Positions 45,457 to 54,278 of a stretch of 64,000 bases of DNA are shown one piece after another. This DNA comes from Stenotrophobium rhamnosiphilum (GTDB lineage Bacteria; Pseudomonadota; Gammaproteobacteria; Nevskiales; Nevskiaceae), in assembly GCF_003052265.1 (NCBI RefSeq), contig NZ_QANS01000004.1, positions 62,414 to 126,413 of the forward strand. Direction: 5' to 3'. Position numbers and translations under genes: made by a program. Numbering within the stretch: the stretch's first letter is position 1; each line of letters starts with the position of its first letter. Under the pieces are notes generated by a model, which saw nothing but the letters and a program-made list of their open reading frames with translations, was not told the origin of the DNA and did not search any database.

Positions 45457-47529
45457 TCAAAGATCTAAATGTAAGCGCAGCGCTGCGCTGTTTGCAGCAG
45501 CTGCTGGGACAGAGCAACAGATCAAGGCTTGATCTGCAGAAACCTTGAAGCTCGGTAATTGAGTGTAGGCGACTGCACCTTCAACAATTCGTGTCGCACA
45601 ACTGCCGCAACTGCCGCCGCGGCAAGAGAATGGTGCGTCTACGCCGCGAGCTTCAGCGAGTTCTAACAGAGAGCCGGTGTCGGGTGTCCAGCGTGCTTCT
45701 TTGCCGGAGCTAAGGAATGCGACGGCCACTGGCTCGGTCGATGGCGGTGGGCCGGGAATGGGGGCAGCAGTAGAGCGCGTTGTACGCGTAAGTGAAGCAG
45801 GACCAAACGCTTCAGCATGAATACGCTCGTCGTCAATATTCAGTTGGCGCAAACCGTCGTAGCTCGCCTGCATGAAACCTGTTGGACCGCAGATGAAGAA
45901 ATCATAATCATCGAAGGGCAATATCTCGCGCAGCATCTGCACATCAAAGCGGCCGACGATGTCGTAATCCTCGTGCTCAATCGCGCCATCAGTATTCGAT
46001 AGCAAACGCACAACTTGCACTGCGTCTTTTGCTTCAGCGACGAGTGCTTCAATCTCGGTGTCGAAAGCGCGCTCGGCTTTGGTCTTAGCGGAATAGAACA
46101 ACCAAGTCGGTCGTGTGCGGCGCAGGCGAAAACCTTCGTAAATGAGATAGCGCAGCATCGCAATCATTGGCGTCACGCCGATACCGGCCGCAAGCAACAC
46201 CACGGGCCTGCGATCTGCGGCGTTGATCGTAAAGTTGCCAGCAGGCGCGCGAGCTTCGATGAGATCACCAACAGCAAGGCTATGCAGATAGTTTGAAGCG
46301 ACGCCTTCTTTCTTCACGCTCAAGCGATACGCATCGTCAGATGGCGCGCTCGACAAAGTGTAGGTGCGTAATACAGGCGCGCTCATGCCGGGCAGGGTGA
46401 GCCGGATCGGTAGATGCTGGCCTGGCTGCTGTGGAATCAATCCGAGATTGTCGACGGGCTCCAATGTGATGGAGCGAACAAGGCTGCTTTCGTCTACGAG
46501 TTTGCTCACGCGCAAGGGACGCCAAGCCTTGGCCAATGCAAGTGCTTTGCTATGGCGATCGGAATCTTCCCAGCTGCCCGTCATTAATGAGTTAGGCGAC
46601 CAGCCGTCAGGCTGAAACTCAAGACGCAGCGGCAAGCCTGCGGGCCGGTGAATGATTTGTTGAGGCGTGAAACGCCAGAGACGCTCGGCACCTTGAAACG
46701 TCGCGATCTCCGGTGAGTCGAGCAAGATCTCAACGGTGCCCGTGAGTTGTAAAAGGTCGCCGCTCGCAAAATCAATAAACACCAGACCGGCTTTCGGATT
46801 CAGCTGAAAATTACCGAGCGTGTTGAAGAACAGATTGCCCGGGAAATCGGGAATCGTAAGAACACCGTCATCGCCGACGCGGACAAAGCCTGACTTACCA
46901 CCGCGATGCGAGACATCAACCTGTCGGCCACTGACTTCATGATCGACATACGAGGCGACGAAGAAGGTGTCGGCCTGCTCGATGATTGCGCGACCACGAG
47001 CGTCGAGCGTCGTCATTGTTGTGTTTGGCGACTTACTTGGCACTGACGGATCGCGAGTGAACGCGGGTGCGCGCAGTTGGATGTATTGCGGGCAGTTGCC
47101 GTAGCTCTGCATCACAGCGATGTCGAAGCCATCGTTGGCGCTGCGGTGGATTGCGCCATTGAGACGATTGCGACGGCGATTAGTTGGATCAATGCCGAGC
47201 AAGCCAATGCCATCGCCTTCTTCCATGCCGCGCTCTGCGGGATCGCTGAAATCGCGAGTGACGGCAACACGCAGCGTCTTCATATCAGCTGCGTGCAGAA
47301 AACCGGGTTTGCCAGCGCGCAACGTTGCCCAAGGTCGGCCTTCTGGATCGACAGCGCCCAGAACGACGAAAGGTAATAGCGGATAGAACTCGCGATGCTG
47401 TTCGATCAAGTGATCGCGGATCACGCGCTTGCCGATACTGTCCATCCGTTCGCTGACACCAACGCTGCGTTGGATCGCTTTTTCACCTTCGTGCCAAGGT
47501 GATGGTGGTGTCGAGTTGATTGATTCCAT
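45457..47529 (-). CDS. Three-part flavoprotein: PNPOx-like + ferredoxin reductase + 2Fe-2S ferredoxin
   Basis: This 690-residue fusion has three parts. An N-terminal pyridoxamine-phosphate-oxidase-like FMN domain (about 30-310) carries segments such as [12 protein letters not shown] and DRRGNA-like binding loops. A ferredoxin-NADP reductase-type FAD and NAD domain (about 335-570) has RTYTLSSAP and [17 protein letters not shown]-terminal plant-type 2Fe-2S ferredoxin has cysteines C636, C641, C644 and C671 or C672. The chain would carry electrons from NAD(P)H through FAD and Fe-S to the FMN domain or a partner. DUF1348 and AhpD-like genes follow, and a GST gene precedes. The acceptor is unknown. 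Confidence 0.9.
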   Translation of the reverse strand: MESINSTPPSPWHEGEKAIQRSVGVSERMDSIGKRVIRDHLIEQHREFYPLLPFVVLGAVDPEGRPWATLRAGKPGFLHAADMKTLRVAVTRDFSDPAERGMEEGDGIGLLGIDPTNRRRNRLNGAIHRSANDGFDIAVMQSYGNCPQYIQLRAPAFTRDPSVPSKSPNTTMTTLDARGRAIIEQADTFFVASYVDHEVSGRQVDVSHRGGKSGFVRVGDDGVLTIPDFPGNLFFNTLGNFQLNPKAGLVFIDFASGDLLQLTGTVEILLDSPEIATFQGAERLWRFTPQQIIHRPAGLPLRLEFQPDGWSPNSLMTGSWEDSDRHSKALALAKAWRPLRVSKLVDESSLVRSITLEPVDNLGLIPQQPGQHLPIRLTLPGMSAPVLRTYTLSSAPSDDAYRLSVKKEGVASNYLHSLAVGDLIEARAPAGNFTINAADRRPVVLLAAGIGVTPMIAMLRYLIYEGFRLRRTRPTWLFYSAKTKAERAFDTEIEALVAEAKDAVQVVRLLSNTDGAIEHEDYDIVGRFDVQMLREILPFDDYDFFICGPTGFMQASYDGLRQLNIDDERIHAEAFGPASLTRTTRSTAAPIPGPPPSTEPVAVAFLSSGKEARWTPDTGSLLELAEARGVDAPFSCRGGSCGSCATRIVEGAVAYTQLPSFKVSADQALICCSVPAAAANSAALRLHLDL

Positions 47530-47599
47530 GTGCGTCTCCGAGATTTAACTTTGGGGATGCAATGCATCCCCAATCGTTAACGGAAGCTGTTCAATGTGC

Positions 47600-48211
47600 T
47601 TAAGCGCCGAGGCCAACTGCCGTTTTCTTGAACGGCACAAAACCTGGCAGCTTCTCGACACGACTCAGCCATGCGCGGACGTTGGCATATTCCGAGATAT
47701 CGACGTTTCCTTCATTAGCGCTGGCGATGTAGCTGTAAAGCGCAACATCAGCAATGGTTGGCTTGGAACTGGCGATCCAGTGGCGATCGGCAAGTTCTTC
47801 GTTAATCACTTTGAGCACGGCGTGGGCGCGGGCGATCACTTCTTCAGCGTTGAATTTCGCGCCGAATACAGTAATGAGGCGGGCAGCGGCAGGGCCATAA
47901 GCAATCTGGCCGGTGGCGACGGATAGCCAGCGCTGCACAGCGGCAGCTTCGGCCGGAGATTCTGGCAGCCAGTCAGTCTTGCCAAACTTCTTCGCGGCGT
48001 AAACCAGAATTGCGATGGAGTCAGCAATCGCCGTTTCCCCATCGATCAGCACTGGGACCTGACCAAAGCGATTCAGCTTCAGAAACTCAGGCGCCTTGTG
48101 GGTCCCTTTGGAAAGGTCGACTTCGACCAGCTCGACCGGCTGGCCGATCAGCGAGAAGAACAACACGGCGCGGTGAGAGTGGCCGGACAGCGGGTGGACG
48201 TACAGTTTCAT
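47600..48211 (-). CDS. Glutathione S-transferase family protein (GST 2)
   Basis: This 203-residue GST has the N-terminal thioredoxin-like domain [21 protein letters not shown] and the glutathione-binding segment [29 protein letters not shown] helical C-terminal domain follows. ATG 48211 has GGAG upstream; a longer frame to 48265 has no support. It is 70 bases upstream of the fused reductase on the same strand, so it may lead that operon. It is more like the plant and bacterial phi/theta classes than GST 1. Confidence 0.87.
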   Translation of the reverse strand: MKLYVHPLSGHSHRAVLFFSLIGQPVELVEVDLSKGTHKAPEFLKLNRFGQVPVLIDGETAIADSIAILVYAAKKFGKTDWLPESPAEAAAVQRWLSVATGQIAYGPAAARLITVFGAKFNAEEVIARAHAVLKVINEELADRHWIASSKPTIADVALYSYIASANEGNVDISEYANVRAWLSRVEKLPGFVPFKKTAVGLGA

Positions 48212-48357
48212 GGTGAATTCTCCGTGGCGATTGGTGCCCCGGAAACAATCCGGCTGGCGAGACAAAGCTTAGGGAGCAACTCACTTCTAGAGAATCACCG
48301 CTGTGCGCAACACACTATGTCGCGCAGTGAACGTAGTCCTCCGGATGGAGCGATGGA

Positions 48358-48678
48358 CTAGCTAATGATGCGGTGCTCTCTGGCCTTGGCCAGTGCTTCT
48401 TCACGGGAAGTGGCATCCAGCTTCCAATACATGTTTCGAACATGCCATTTCACGGTTCCGGGCGAGATGGCTAATTTGCGGGCGACGCCTTTAATCGATA
48501 GCCCGGTTCCTTGTAGTTCGAGAATTTCTGTTTCGCGAGGAGTTAAAGATTTCACGCATAGCGGAAATATGGTTGGATTTTTGGTGGCCTGTGCGGTCAG
48601 CGACTTCTGCGGTGTAGAAACGACAAAAGAGTTGAGTTGAGCTGCCGTGCTCATATGATCTTGTGTGCTGGTTAGCAT
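48358..48678 (-). CDS. Stand-alone LuxR/GerE-type helix-turn-helix regulator (mini-LuxR 2)
   Basis: This 106-residue regulator is the paralogue of the one at 7751-8038. After a 40-residue lead it has SLTPRETEILELQGTG and the recognition region ISPGTVKWHVRNMYWKLDATSREEALAK (about 45-98). There is no sensory domain. It begins 17 bases after the stop of TonB receptor 3 on the same strand, so it probably shares its transcript. Mini-LuxR 1 likewise closes an operon beside a TonB receptor. It may fine-tune receptor genes. Confidence 0.88.
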   Translation of the reverse strand: MLTSTQDHMSTAAQLNSFVVSTPQKSLTAQATKNPTIFPLCVKSLTPRETEILELQGTGLSIKGVARKLAISPGTVKWHVRNMYWKLDATSREEALAKAREHRIIS

Positions 48679-48695
48679 AAGTTTCTCTCGTGATA

Positions 48696-51197
48696 TCAGA
48701 ACGAACCGCTAAGGCGAAGAATCACAGTGCGTGGCTGCGTGTAACCACCGTCGGTGCTGCTTCCCTGTGGGATGCGTGTCGTGAGTCCACGTTTGTCGAG
48801 CAGGTTGTTAACCGTCAGATTAAATTCTGGAATCCATGTGTGGGCCGTCGAGAGAATTCCGATCTGTGCGTCCAGCAGTTGATAATTGAAGATCGGTTTC
48901 TGATTGTTGAGATCGTTGGCCGCCGTGCCCATATAGGTGTGCGTCACCGATGTCGTGATCGTCCATTCGTCCAAGCTCAGTGGATACGAAATCGATGTTG
49001 CGGTTTGCCATTTTGGTGCGTAGGGCCAAGGGGAGCCGGGCGCAGCAACATTTCCGGAGCCTGTCTGGAATGGTTCTGTTGTCACTGTTTTCGCATAGGC
49101 AACACTTGAAGTCAGCATGACTTCAAATGGCGTAATCCACCGAAGTGAAAAATCGAGGCCCGTGCTTTTCACTGCGCCGACGTTGTCGAGGTATTGCAGG
49201 CTCGTAGTGCTGTCGGCTTGGAAGACTTGCGGATCCTGCCAGTCGATGTAGAAGGCCGTTAGATCGGTGCTCAGTGTGTTGTCCAGCCACTCTGCACGGA
49301 CACCTGCTTCGTAACTCCAGATGATGTCGGATTTAAATGCGGCAGGCGCTTGCGTAGCGGAAATCGGCAAAGTGATGCCGGGCTGTAGACCTCCCACGCG
49401 ATAGCCTTTCGAGACCGTTGCGTAGGACATTGTGTCGTCGCTTATGTGCCACGTCAGTGAGGCCTTGGGGTTGAAAGCTTGTTCCTGCACGCCACCTGTC
49501 TTGTAAGACTTGGGGCTCATGTTCAATGCGGTGAAAATCAAGCCAGTCTGTGTGCTGGTGCCGAATGAACGCGTTCGGTAGAGGCGTCCTCCCAACGTGA
49601 GCTCCCAAGATTCTCCCAGCTTGCGAGTGACTTCTCCGAAGAGTGCGAGTTCTTGAACGGTGACATCAGGGGCTAGGCCCAGAAGACTGACGTTTCCATC
49701 GGCGTTGATTATTCCGCTAGCGCCTAGGGCGTTTAGCAGTGTTTGGATCAACTGATTATTGAGCTCGGGTGGGATCAAGGCGTTTCCGGCCTGAAGATCA
49801 ACAATCGTATTCAAGTGCTGGCGCGAGCCAAAGACGCCACCAATCCAGCGCCACGCGCTGTCACTATCAGTCGGTGACACAAGGCGTAGTTCCTGACTAT
49901 ACGTATTGGAGACGCCACCACCGCCGATACCTAGAAGCGCTACAGAGGTATTCGGAATAGCGTTGCGTGAGTTCTCGTAGAAATGTACGGAGTCTTTATG
50001 CACAAAAGCTGACTCTGAAACGAGCTGCGCCCAGTCTATCGTATGAGAGACCGTCAATCCTGCCATCTTGTAGTTATCGTCTTGCGGACTACGGCGCGGG
50101 CGATTGTTACTAGATAGATTGCCGTTGACGCCATCGGTGAGGGCGATGTCATAGATGGATGTGTTCTGCATGGCGCCAGTCAAAGCGACGCTCCAATCTT
50201 CATTGGGCTGCCAGTTCGCCATGACGCGCGCACCGCGCTGCTTCAGGCGATTTGCATCCTTGATGTTGAGCTGCAAGTTGTCGATGTATCCAGGCGATTT
50301 TCGATCAAATGCAGTCAATCGAATCGCAGCTGTTTCGCCTACCGGAACATTTACTGCGGCGCCGAAGATGGGCTCAGCGCCACCCTGTGAAACACTAACG
50401 TATTGCGCAAAATATTTTGTCGAGAATACGCCGAGGGCCGCTGGCTCTGGCACATAACGAATCGCGCCATTGAGTGCAGAGGCGCCGAACAATGTTCCTT
50501 GTGGACCCTTCAGAACTTCAATGCTGCGGAGGTCGAAGAGCTGCTGATCCAGGGCAACCACTGGGACATATTGATCGGCAAACGAGACGTTGCCGAACAG
50601 GATGCCGGTGGTGGAGCTCGTGCTGTTTACTGAAGCGATACCGCGAACGGTGATACGCGTATAGCCGTTTTCAGAAGCGATGTTGACGCCGGGTACTTTT
50701 TTGACGACGTCATCGATGCCTTGCGCGCCACTTTTCTCAAGCTCGCCGCCACTCAGCGCCGTAATGCTCTGCGGAATATCGCGCAGTGATTCTTCGCGCT
50801 TGGTTGCGGTGACAACGATCTCTTCCAGCTGTGGGCTCGTGCGTGCAGCTTTTATCGGCTCTGGATCGTTCGGACGTTTCTTAGCTAAAGGAATCGTTTC
50901 GAGTTCTGTAGCTGTTGATGCTTCAGCAGGTGCTGACTCAGGTGCTGACCCAAGTGTGGGATCAGGTGTCGATTCAGCAGGAGCCGAAGTTTGCGCCTGT
51001 GGCTGTGCATCACTAGCGGCAGGCGACTCTGTGCTGGGTGACACGAGCAGTTCATCGAGCTCTGAAATTGACCCGTCATTCGTTGCGGGAGCAGGTGTTG
51101 TTGCCGCTTCCTGCGCAAAAGTTGCAGTGCAATTTAATGCTGCAACCAGACTTACCGCTGCAAACAATCCTTTGGGGCAGGGGCCTTTAATCATCAT
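48696..51197 (-). CDS. TonB-dependent outer-membrane receptor 3, beside the inositol cluster
   Basis: This 833-residue receptor has a signal peptide cleaved after TFA (residue 28) and a Pro/Ala/Ser-rich linker (29-120). The TonB box LEEIVVTA is at 124-131, followed by the plug and a beta-barrel ending LSGSF. The linker has the acidic-leucine words ELDELL at 46-51 and TELETI at 97-102, at nearly the same positions as in receptors 1 and 2. It is divergent from the MFS, hydrolase, GntR and iol genes across a promoter with three direct repeats. That suggests uptake of inositol or an inositol conjugate. Transport specificity is inferred from position only. Confidence 0.94.
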   Translation of the reverse strand: MMIKGPCPKGLFAAVSLVAALNCTATFAQEAATTPAPATNDGSISELDELLVSPSTESPAASDAQPQAQTSAPAESTPDPTLGSAPESAPAEASTATELETIPLAKKRPNDPEPIKAARTSPQLEEIVVTATKREESLRDIPQSITALSGGELEKSGAQGIDDVVKKVPGVNIASENGYTRITVRGIASVNSTSSTTGILFGNVSFADQYVPVVALDQQLFDLRSIEVLKGPQGTLFGASALNGAIRYVPEPAALGVFSTKYFAQYVSVSQGGAEPIFGAAVNVPVGETAAIRLTAFDRKSPGYIDNLQLNIKDANRLKQRGARVMANWQPNEDWSVALTGAMQNTSIYDIALTDGVNGNLSSNNRPRRSPQDDNYKMAGLTVSHTIDWAQLVSESAFVHKDSVHFYENSRNAIPNTSVALLGIGGGGVSNTYSQELRLVSPTDSDSAWRWIGGVFGSRQHLNTIVDLQAGNALIPPELNNQLIQTLLNALGASGIINADGNVSLLGLAPDVTVQELALFGEVTRKLGESWELTLGGRLYRTRSFGTSTQTGLIFTALNMSPKSYKTGGVQEQAFNPKASLTWHISDDTMSYATVSKGYRVGGLQPGITLPISATQAPAAFKSDIIWSYEAGVRAEWLDNTLSTDLTAFYIDWQDPQVFQADSTTSLQYLDNVGAVKSTGLDFSLRWITPFEVMLTSSVAYAKTVTTEPFQTGSGNVAAPGSPWPYAPKWQTATSISYPLSLDEWTITTSVTHTYMGTAANDLNNQKPIFNYQLLDAQIGILSTAHTWIPEFNLTVNNLLDKRGLTTRIPQGSSTDGGYTQPRTVILRLSGSF

Positions 51198-51274
51198 CTC
51201 AACGCTCCTCGTACAACTTCATTTTTTAGTAAATAAGTTAAGTCGAAGTACCGTTTCTATTGAACAGTTGCATT

Positions 51275-51325
51275 CGTCCTAATACATTGTCAGTATGTCC
51301 TAACATAACCATATGTCCTGACAAA
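51275..51325. promoter_or_regulatory. Three direct repeats, candidate GntR operator between TonB receptor 3 and the MFS/iol genes
   Basis: Three similar 12-base words run in tandem: CGTCCTAATACA (51275-51286), TGTCCTAACATA (51296-51307) and TGTCCTGACAAA (51314-51325), offset by 21 and 18 bases. A TGTCAG/CTGACA pair spans the middle. They sit in the 179-bp divergent promoter between the receptor (start 51197) and the transporter (start 51377). The nearest regulator is the GntR/UTRA gene at 53478. Binding is inferred. Confidence 0.55.
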
Positions 51326-51376
51326 GTCCAGTGACCGACTTCCACATAGATGGTTGAGGTTTGCGAGGGAGTGAAG

Positions 51377-52642
51377 ATGATTCGAACTGATGAGAGTAAT
51401 CAGACCGCCGGCGTGTCCCGTCCGGTGAGCCTCGCGCGCCTGCTGGGTTTTTTGTTGCTGCCCACCGCTGCGTTAATGGCTGGTTTTAATGGCATTCAGC
51501 AGGTTTTTGTTCCGGGGCAAGTTGAAGCGATGGACCCCAGCAGCAAGGTTGCGAGTCTCGCGATCTTGACCGCGTTCGCAGCCATCGGCTCGATGATTGG
51601 CATTCCTATGGGCGGCGCTCTGTCTGATCGCACACGCTCACGCTTCGGTAAACGCACGCCTTGGATTTTGGGGCTGACGATTATTTCTGCTGCGCTGATG
51701 ATCGCGATGGGCGCGAGTAACAATCTGGTGATGTTCGGCATCATCTATACGCTGCTGTGGCTGGCGGCGAATATGTATCAAGGTGCGCTGGTTGCGATTC
51801 TGCCGGACCGCGTGCCTGAAGATCGTCGCGGTGTCGCCTCTGCAATTCTCGGCCTTGGCCCGCCAATTGGCGCGATGATCGGCGTTAATGTTGCCAGTCA
51901 CGTTGGCCCAGCGTGGGGCTATACCTTTCTTGCGCTGGGATTAATTGTGACCTGCGTCATGCTGGTATTCGGTGCGCCAGAAGCATCGTCGCTGACGCCA
52001 GTAAAAATTGTTGAAACGCCTAGAGAAAAGGGCGCTGGCATCGCTGGTTTCTTTGAGGCTTTTCGGGAGCCTGATTTTACTCACGCCTTCATCAGCCGCT
52101 TCATGTTGTTCATGGCTTACTTTACGGTCAGCGGCTACCTTTTTTATACGCTGAGCGATTACATCGGCATCAAGCAGATTCCGGATGGCAATGTACCTGT
52201 CGCCGTCAGCACACTGGTAACAATCACCGTCGGCGTTTGGGTCGTCATTGCAACTTTCTGCGGTTGGCTCGCAGACAAATTGGATCGCCGTAAATTATTC
52301 GTTGGCATCTCGGCAGTGGGCCTCGCCGCCACCATGGTCGTGCCAGTGATCATGCCAACATGGAATGGCATGGTGATCTATTCGATCTTGTCAGGTGCGT
52401 TCATCGGCACTTATTTCGCGGTTGATCTTGCAGTGATGTCGCTAGTGCTGCCGCATAAGGAGCATGAAGGGCGTGACCTTGGCATTCTGACTGTTGCGAC
52501 GGGTCTTCCACAGATCATGTCTTCTGTCGTTGCCGGTGGCTTGATCACCTACGCTGGTGGCTATCCTGCGCTGTACCTGTTTGGCGCGTTTTGTGCGCTG
52601 GTTGCAGGCGTCGTTGTTTTCTTGATTAAGAAGGTTCGTTAA
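51377..52642 (+). CDS. MFS transporter (SLC45/sugar-type)
   Basis: This 421-residue major-facilitator protein has twelve predicted hydrophobic segments and the loop 2-3 motif GGALSDRTRSRFGKRTPWIL near residue 75, as in SLC45-type sugar transporters. I chose ATG 51377 because GAGGGAG lies just upstream; the longer frame from 51350 lacks a ribosome site. It heads the plus-strand set MFS, hydrolase, GntR, iolC onward with tiny gaps. It most likely carries inositol or the hydrolysed imported compound into the cytoplasm. Confidence 0.9.
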   Translation: MIRTDESNQTAGVSRPVSLARLLGFLLLPTAALMAGFNGIQQVFVPGQVEAMDPSSKVASLAILTAFAAIGSMIGIPMGGALSDRTRSRFGKRTPWILGLTIISAALMIAMGASNNLVMFGIIYTLLWLAANMYQGALVAILPDRVPEDRRGVASAILGLGPPIGAMIGVNVASHVGPAWGYTFLALGLIVTCVMLVFGAPEASSLTPVKIVETPREKGAGIAGFFEAFREPDFTHAFISRFMLFMAYFTVSGYLFYTLSDYIGIKQIPDGNVPVAVSTLVTITVGVWVVIATFCGWLADKLDRRKLFVGISAVGLAATMVVPVIMPTWNGMVIYSILSGAFIGTYFAVDLAVMSLVLPHKEHEGRDLGILTVATGLPQIMSSVVAGGLITYAGGYPALYLFGAFCALVAGVVVFLIKKVR

Positions 52643-52644
52643 GC

Positions 52645-53481
52645 ATGGGTATCGTGACTACAGCATCTGGCGCGCGCATCGCTTGGGACGCATTCGGCGA
52701 TGTATCTCAGCCGCCGATGATTTTAATTCAGGGTTTCAGTGCGCAGATGGTGGGATGGCGCCCGGGCTTTTGTCAGCAGCTCGCTGATCAAGGTTTTTAT
52801 GTGATTCGTTTTGACAATCGTGACGTCGGGCAATCGCAGCGATATCCGCAGGGCGGATATGCACTCAGCGATCTTGCTGATGACACCGCAGCTTTTCTCG
52901 ATGCGATGGGTATCGCGTCAGCACATATCGTGGGCCAGTCGATGGGCGGCATGATCGCCCAGCTGCTGGTGCAGCAACATCCGGATCGCGTGCGCTCGTT
53001 GGGCCTGCTTTATACCGCTGCCAATGGAAGCCACTATCTCAGCCGCGATGTCATCGAAGAGAGGATGGCCAGACCTATTCCGCAGACACGCGAAGAATAC
53101 GTGCCTTATTACGTAGAGAGTGAAGGGGGCTGCGCATCTTCAGGCTATCCTCAGGATATCGCTTGGTTGGCCGAAGTCGCGGGCGAGATTTGGGATCGTG
53201 GTTGGGACCCAGAAGGAACTCAGCGCCAGTTGGAAGCGTTGCTGAATGCACCAGATCGTAATCAAGCCTTGCCTGAGATCAAGGTTCCGACAACATTGAT
53301 TGCGGGCAAGGATGATCAACTGATCAACTCGGACGCAACGGTCGAGATACACAAGTTAATTGCAGGATCGAAGTTGAAAATATTTCCCGGCATGGGGCAC
53401 GAATTGCCACAGCCACTTTGGAGCGAGATAGCGGAACTGCTGGCAATCAATGCACGCAGCGCAAACTCGAAAGCGCTATGA
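52645..53481 (+). CDS. Alpha/beta-fold hydrolase of the inositol cluster
   Basis: This 278-residue alpha/beta hydrolase has IQGFSAQMVGW in the oxyanion region (near residue 28), the nucleophile elbow GQSMGGMIAQL near 98 and the catalytic histidine in GMGHELPQPLW near 250. It starts 2 bases after the MFS stop and overlaps the GntR gene by 4 bases. Its place between a transporter and the iol genes suggests that it frees inositol or a related polyol from an ester. The substrate is unknown. Confidence 0.9.
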   Translation: MGIVTTASGARIAWDAFGDVSQPPMILIQGFSAQMVGWRPGFCQQLADQGFYVIRFDNRDVGQSQRYPQGGYALSDLADDTAAFLDAMGIASAHIVGQSMGGMIAQLLVQQHPDRVRSLGLLYTAANGSHYLSRDVIEERMARPIPQTREEYVPYYVESEGGCASSGYPQDIAWLAEVAGEIWDRGWDPEGTQRQLEALLNAPDRNQALPEIKVPTTLIAGKDDQLINSDATVEIHKLIAGSKLKIFPGMGHELPQPLWSEIAELLAINARSANSKAL

Positions 53482-54278
53482 ACAAATTAGAAAAAAACAA
53501 AAATGTGAAGGAGATTAAATTGGAAGCCGAATATCCACTTCCGCGATCACTTTTTCTCAATATCGATCGCTCAGGCCCGATTCCGCTTTACCACCAGGTT
53601 GCTAGTCGCATCGAAGCGGCCATCGCCGACGGCAGCGTTCCGGCGGGTGCTCGAATTGATAACGAAATCGCGCTTGGCGAGCGATTGGGTTTATCGCGAC
53701 CGACGATCCGCAGAGCGATTCAGGATCTCGTCGACAAGGGAATCCTCGTGCGCCGCCGCGGTATTGGCACGCAAGTGGTCCGTGGTGGCGTTACCCGCAA
53801 GCTTGAACTGACTTCGCTTTACGAAGATCTCAGTTCAGCCAAGCGTGCGCCGTCAACCAAAGTTCTCGCGCACGCACAAACTACTGCAGACGAGCTCGTT
53901 GCAACTTCACTTGGCGTGCCGGTCGGTTCACCGGTCTTACATATTCGCCGACTGCGTTTGGCTGGCGGTGTTCCCTTGGCAGTTCTGGATAACTACCTGC
54001 CAAGCGAGTTCATCGACATCAAACGTGCTGATCTAGAGCAATTTGGTTTGTACCAAGTCCTTAGCTCGCGCGGCGTTGATATCCGCATTGCAAAGCAGCG
54101 CATCGGCGCACGTACAGCAACGCTGGAAGAATCGAAGAAGCTCGGTATTGATCGAAAATCTGCTGTGCTGACGATGGAGCGTGTTGCTTTTGACAACAAA
54201 GGACACGTCGTTGAATTCGGTCAGCACGCTTACAGGCCCGACTTGTATTCGTTTGAAGTTACTCTGGTCGGCAAGTAA
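53478..54278 (+). CDS. GntR-family regulator with UTRA domain, likely regulator of the iol cluster
   Basis: This 266-residue HutC-type GntR regulator has a winged helix-turn-helix around residues 30-95 (PLYHQVASRIEAAIADGSVPAGARI and ERLGLSRPTIRRAIQDLVDKG). A UTRA effector domain covers about 115-262. ATG 53478 overlaps the hydrolase stop. It ends 1 base into iolC. It probably senses an inositol metabolite and binds the repeats at 51275-51325; both points are inferred from position. Confidence 0.92.
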   Translation: MNKLEKNKNVKEIKLEAEYPLPRSLFLNIDRSGPIPLYHQVASRIEAAIADGSVPAGARIDNEIALGERLGLSRPTIRRAIQDLVDKGILVRRRGIGTQVVRGGVTRKLELTSLYEDLSSAKRAPSTKVLAHAQTTADELVATSLGVPVGSPVLHIRRLRLAGGVPLAVLDNYLPSEFIDIKRADLEQFGLYQVLSSRGVDIRIAKQRIGARTATLEESKKLGIDRKSAVLTMERVAFDNKGHVVEFGQHAYRPDLYSFEVTLVGK

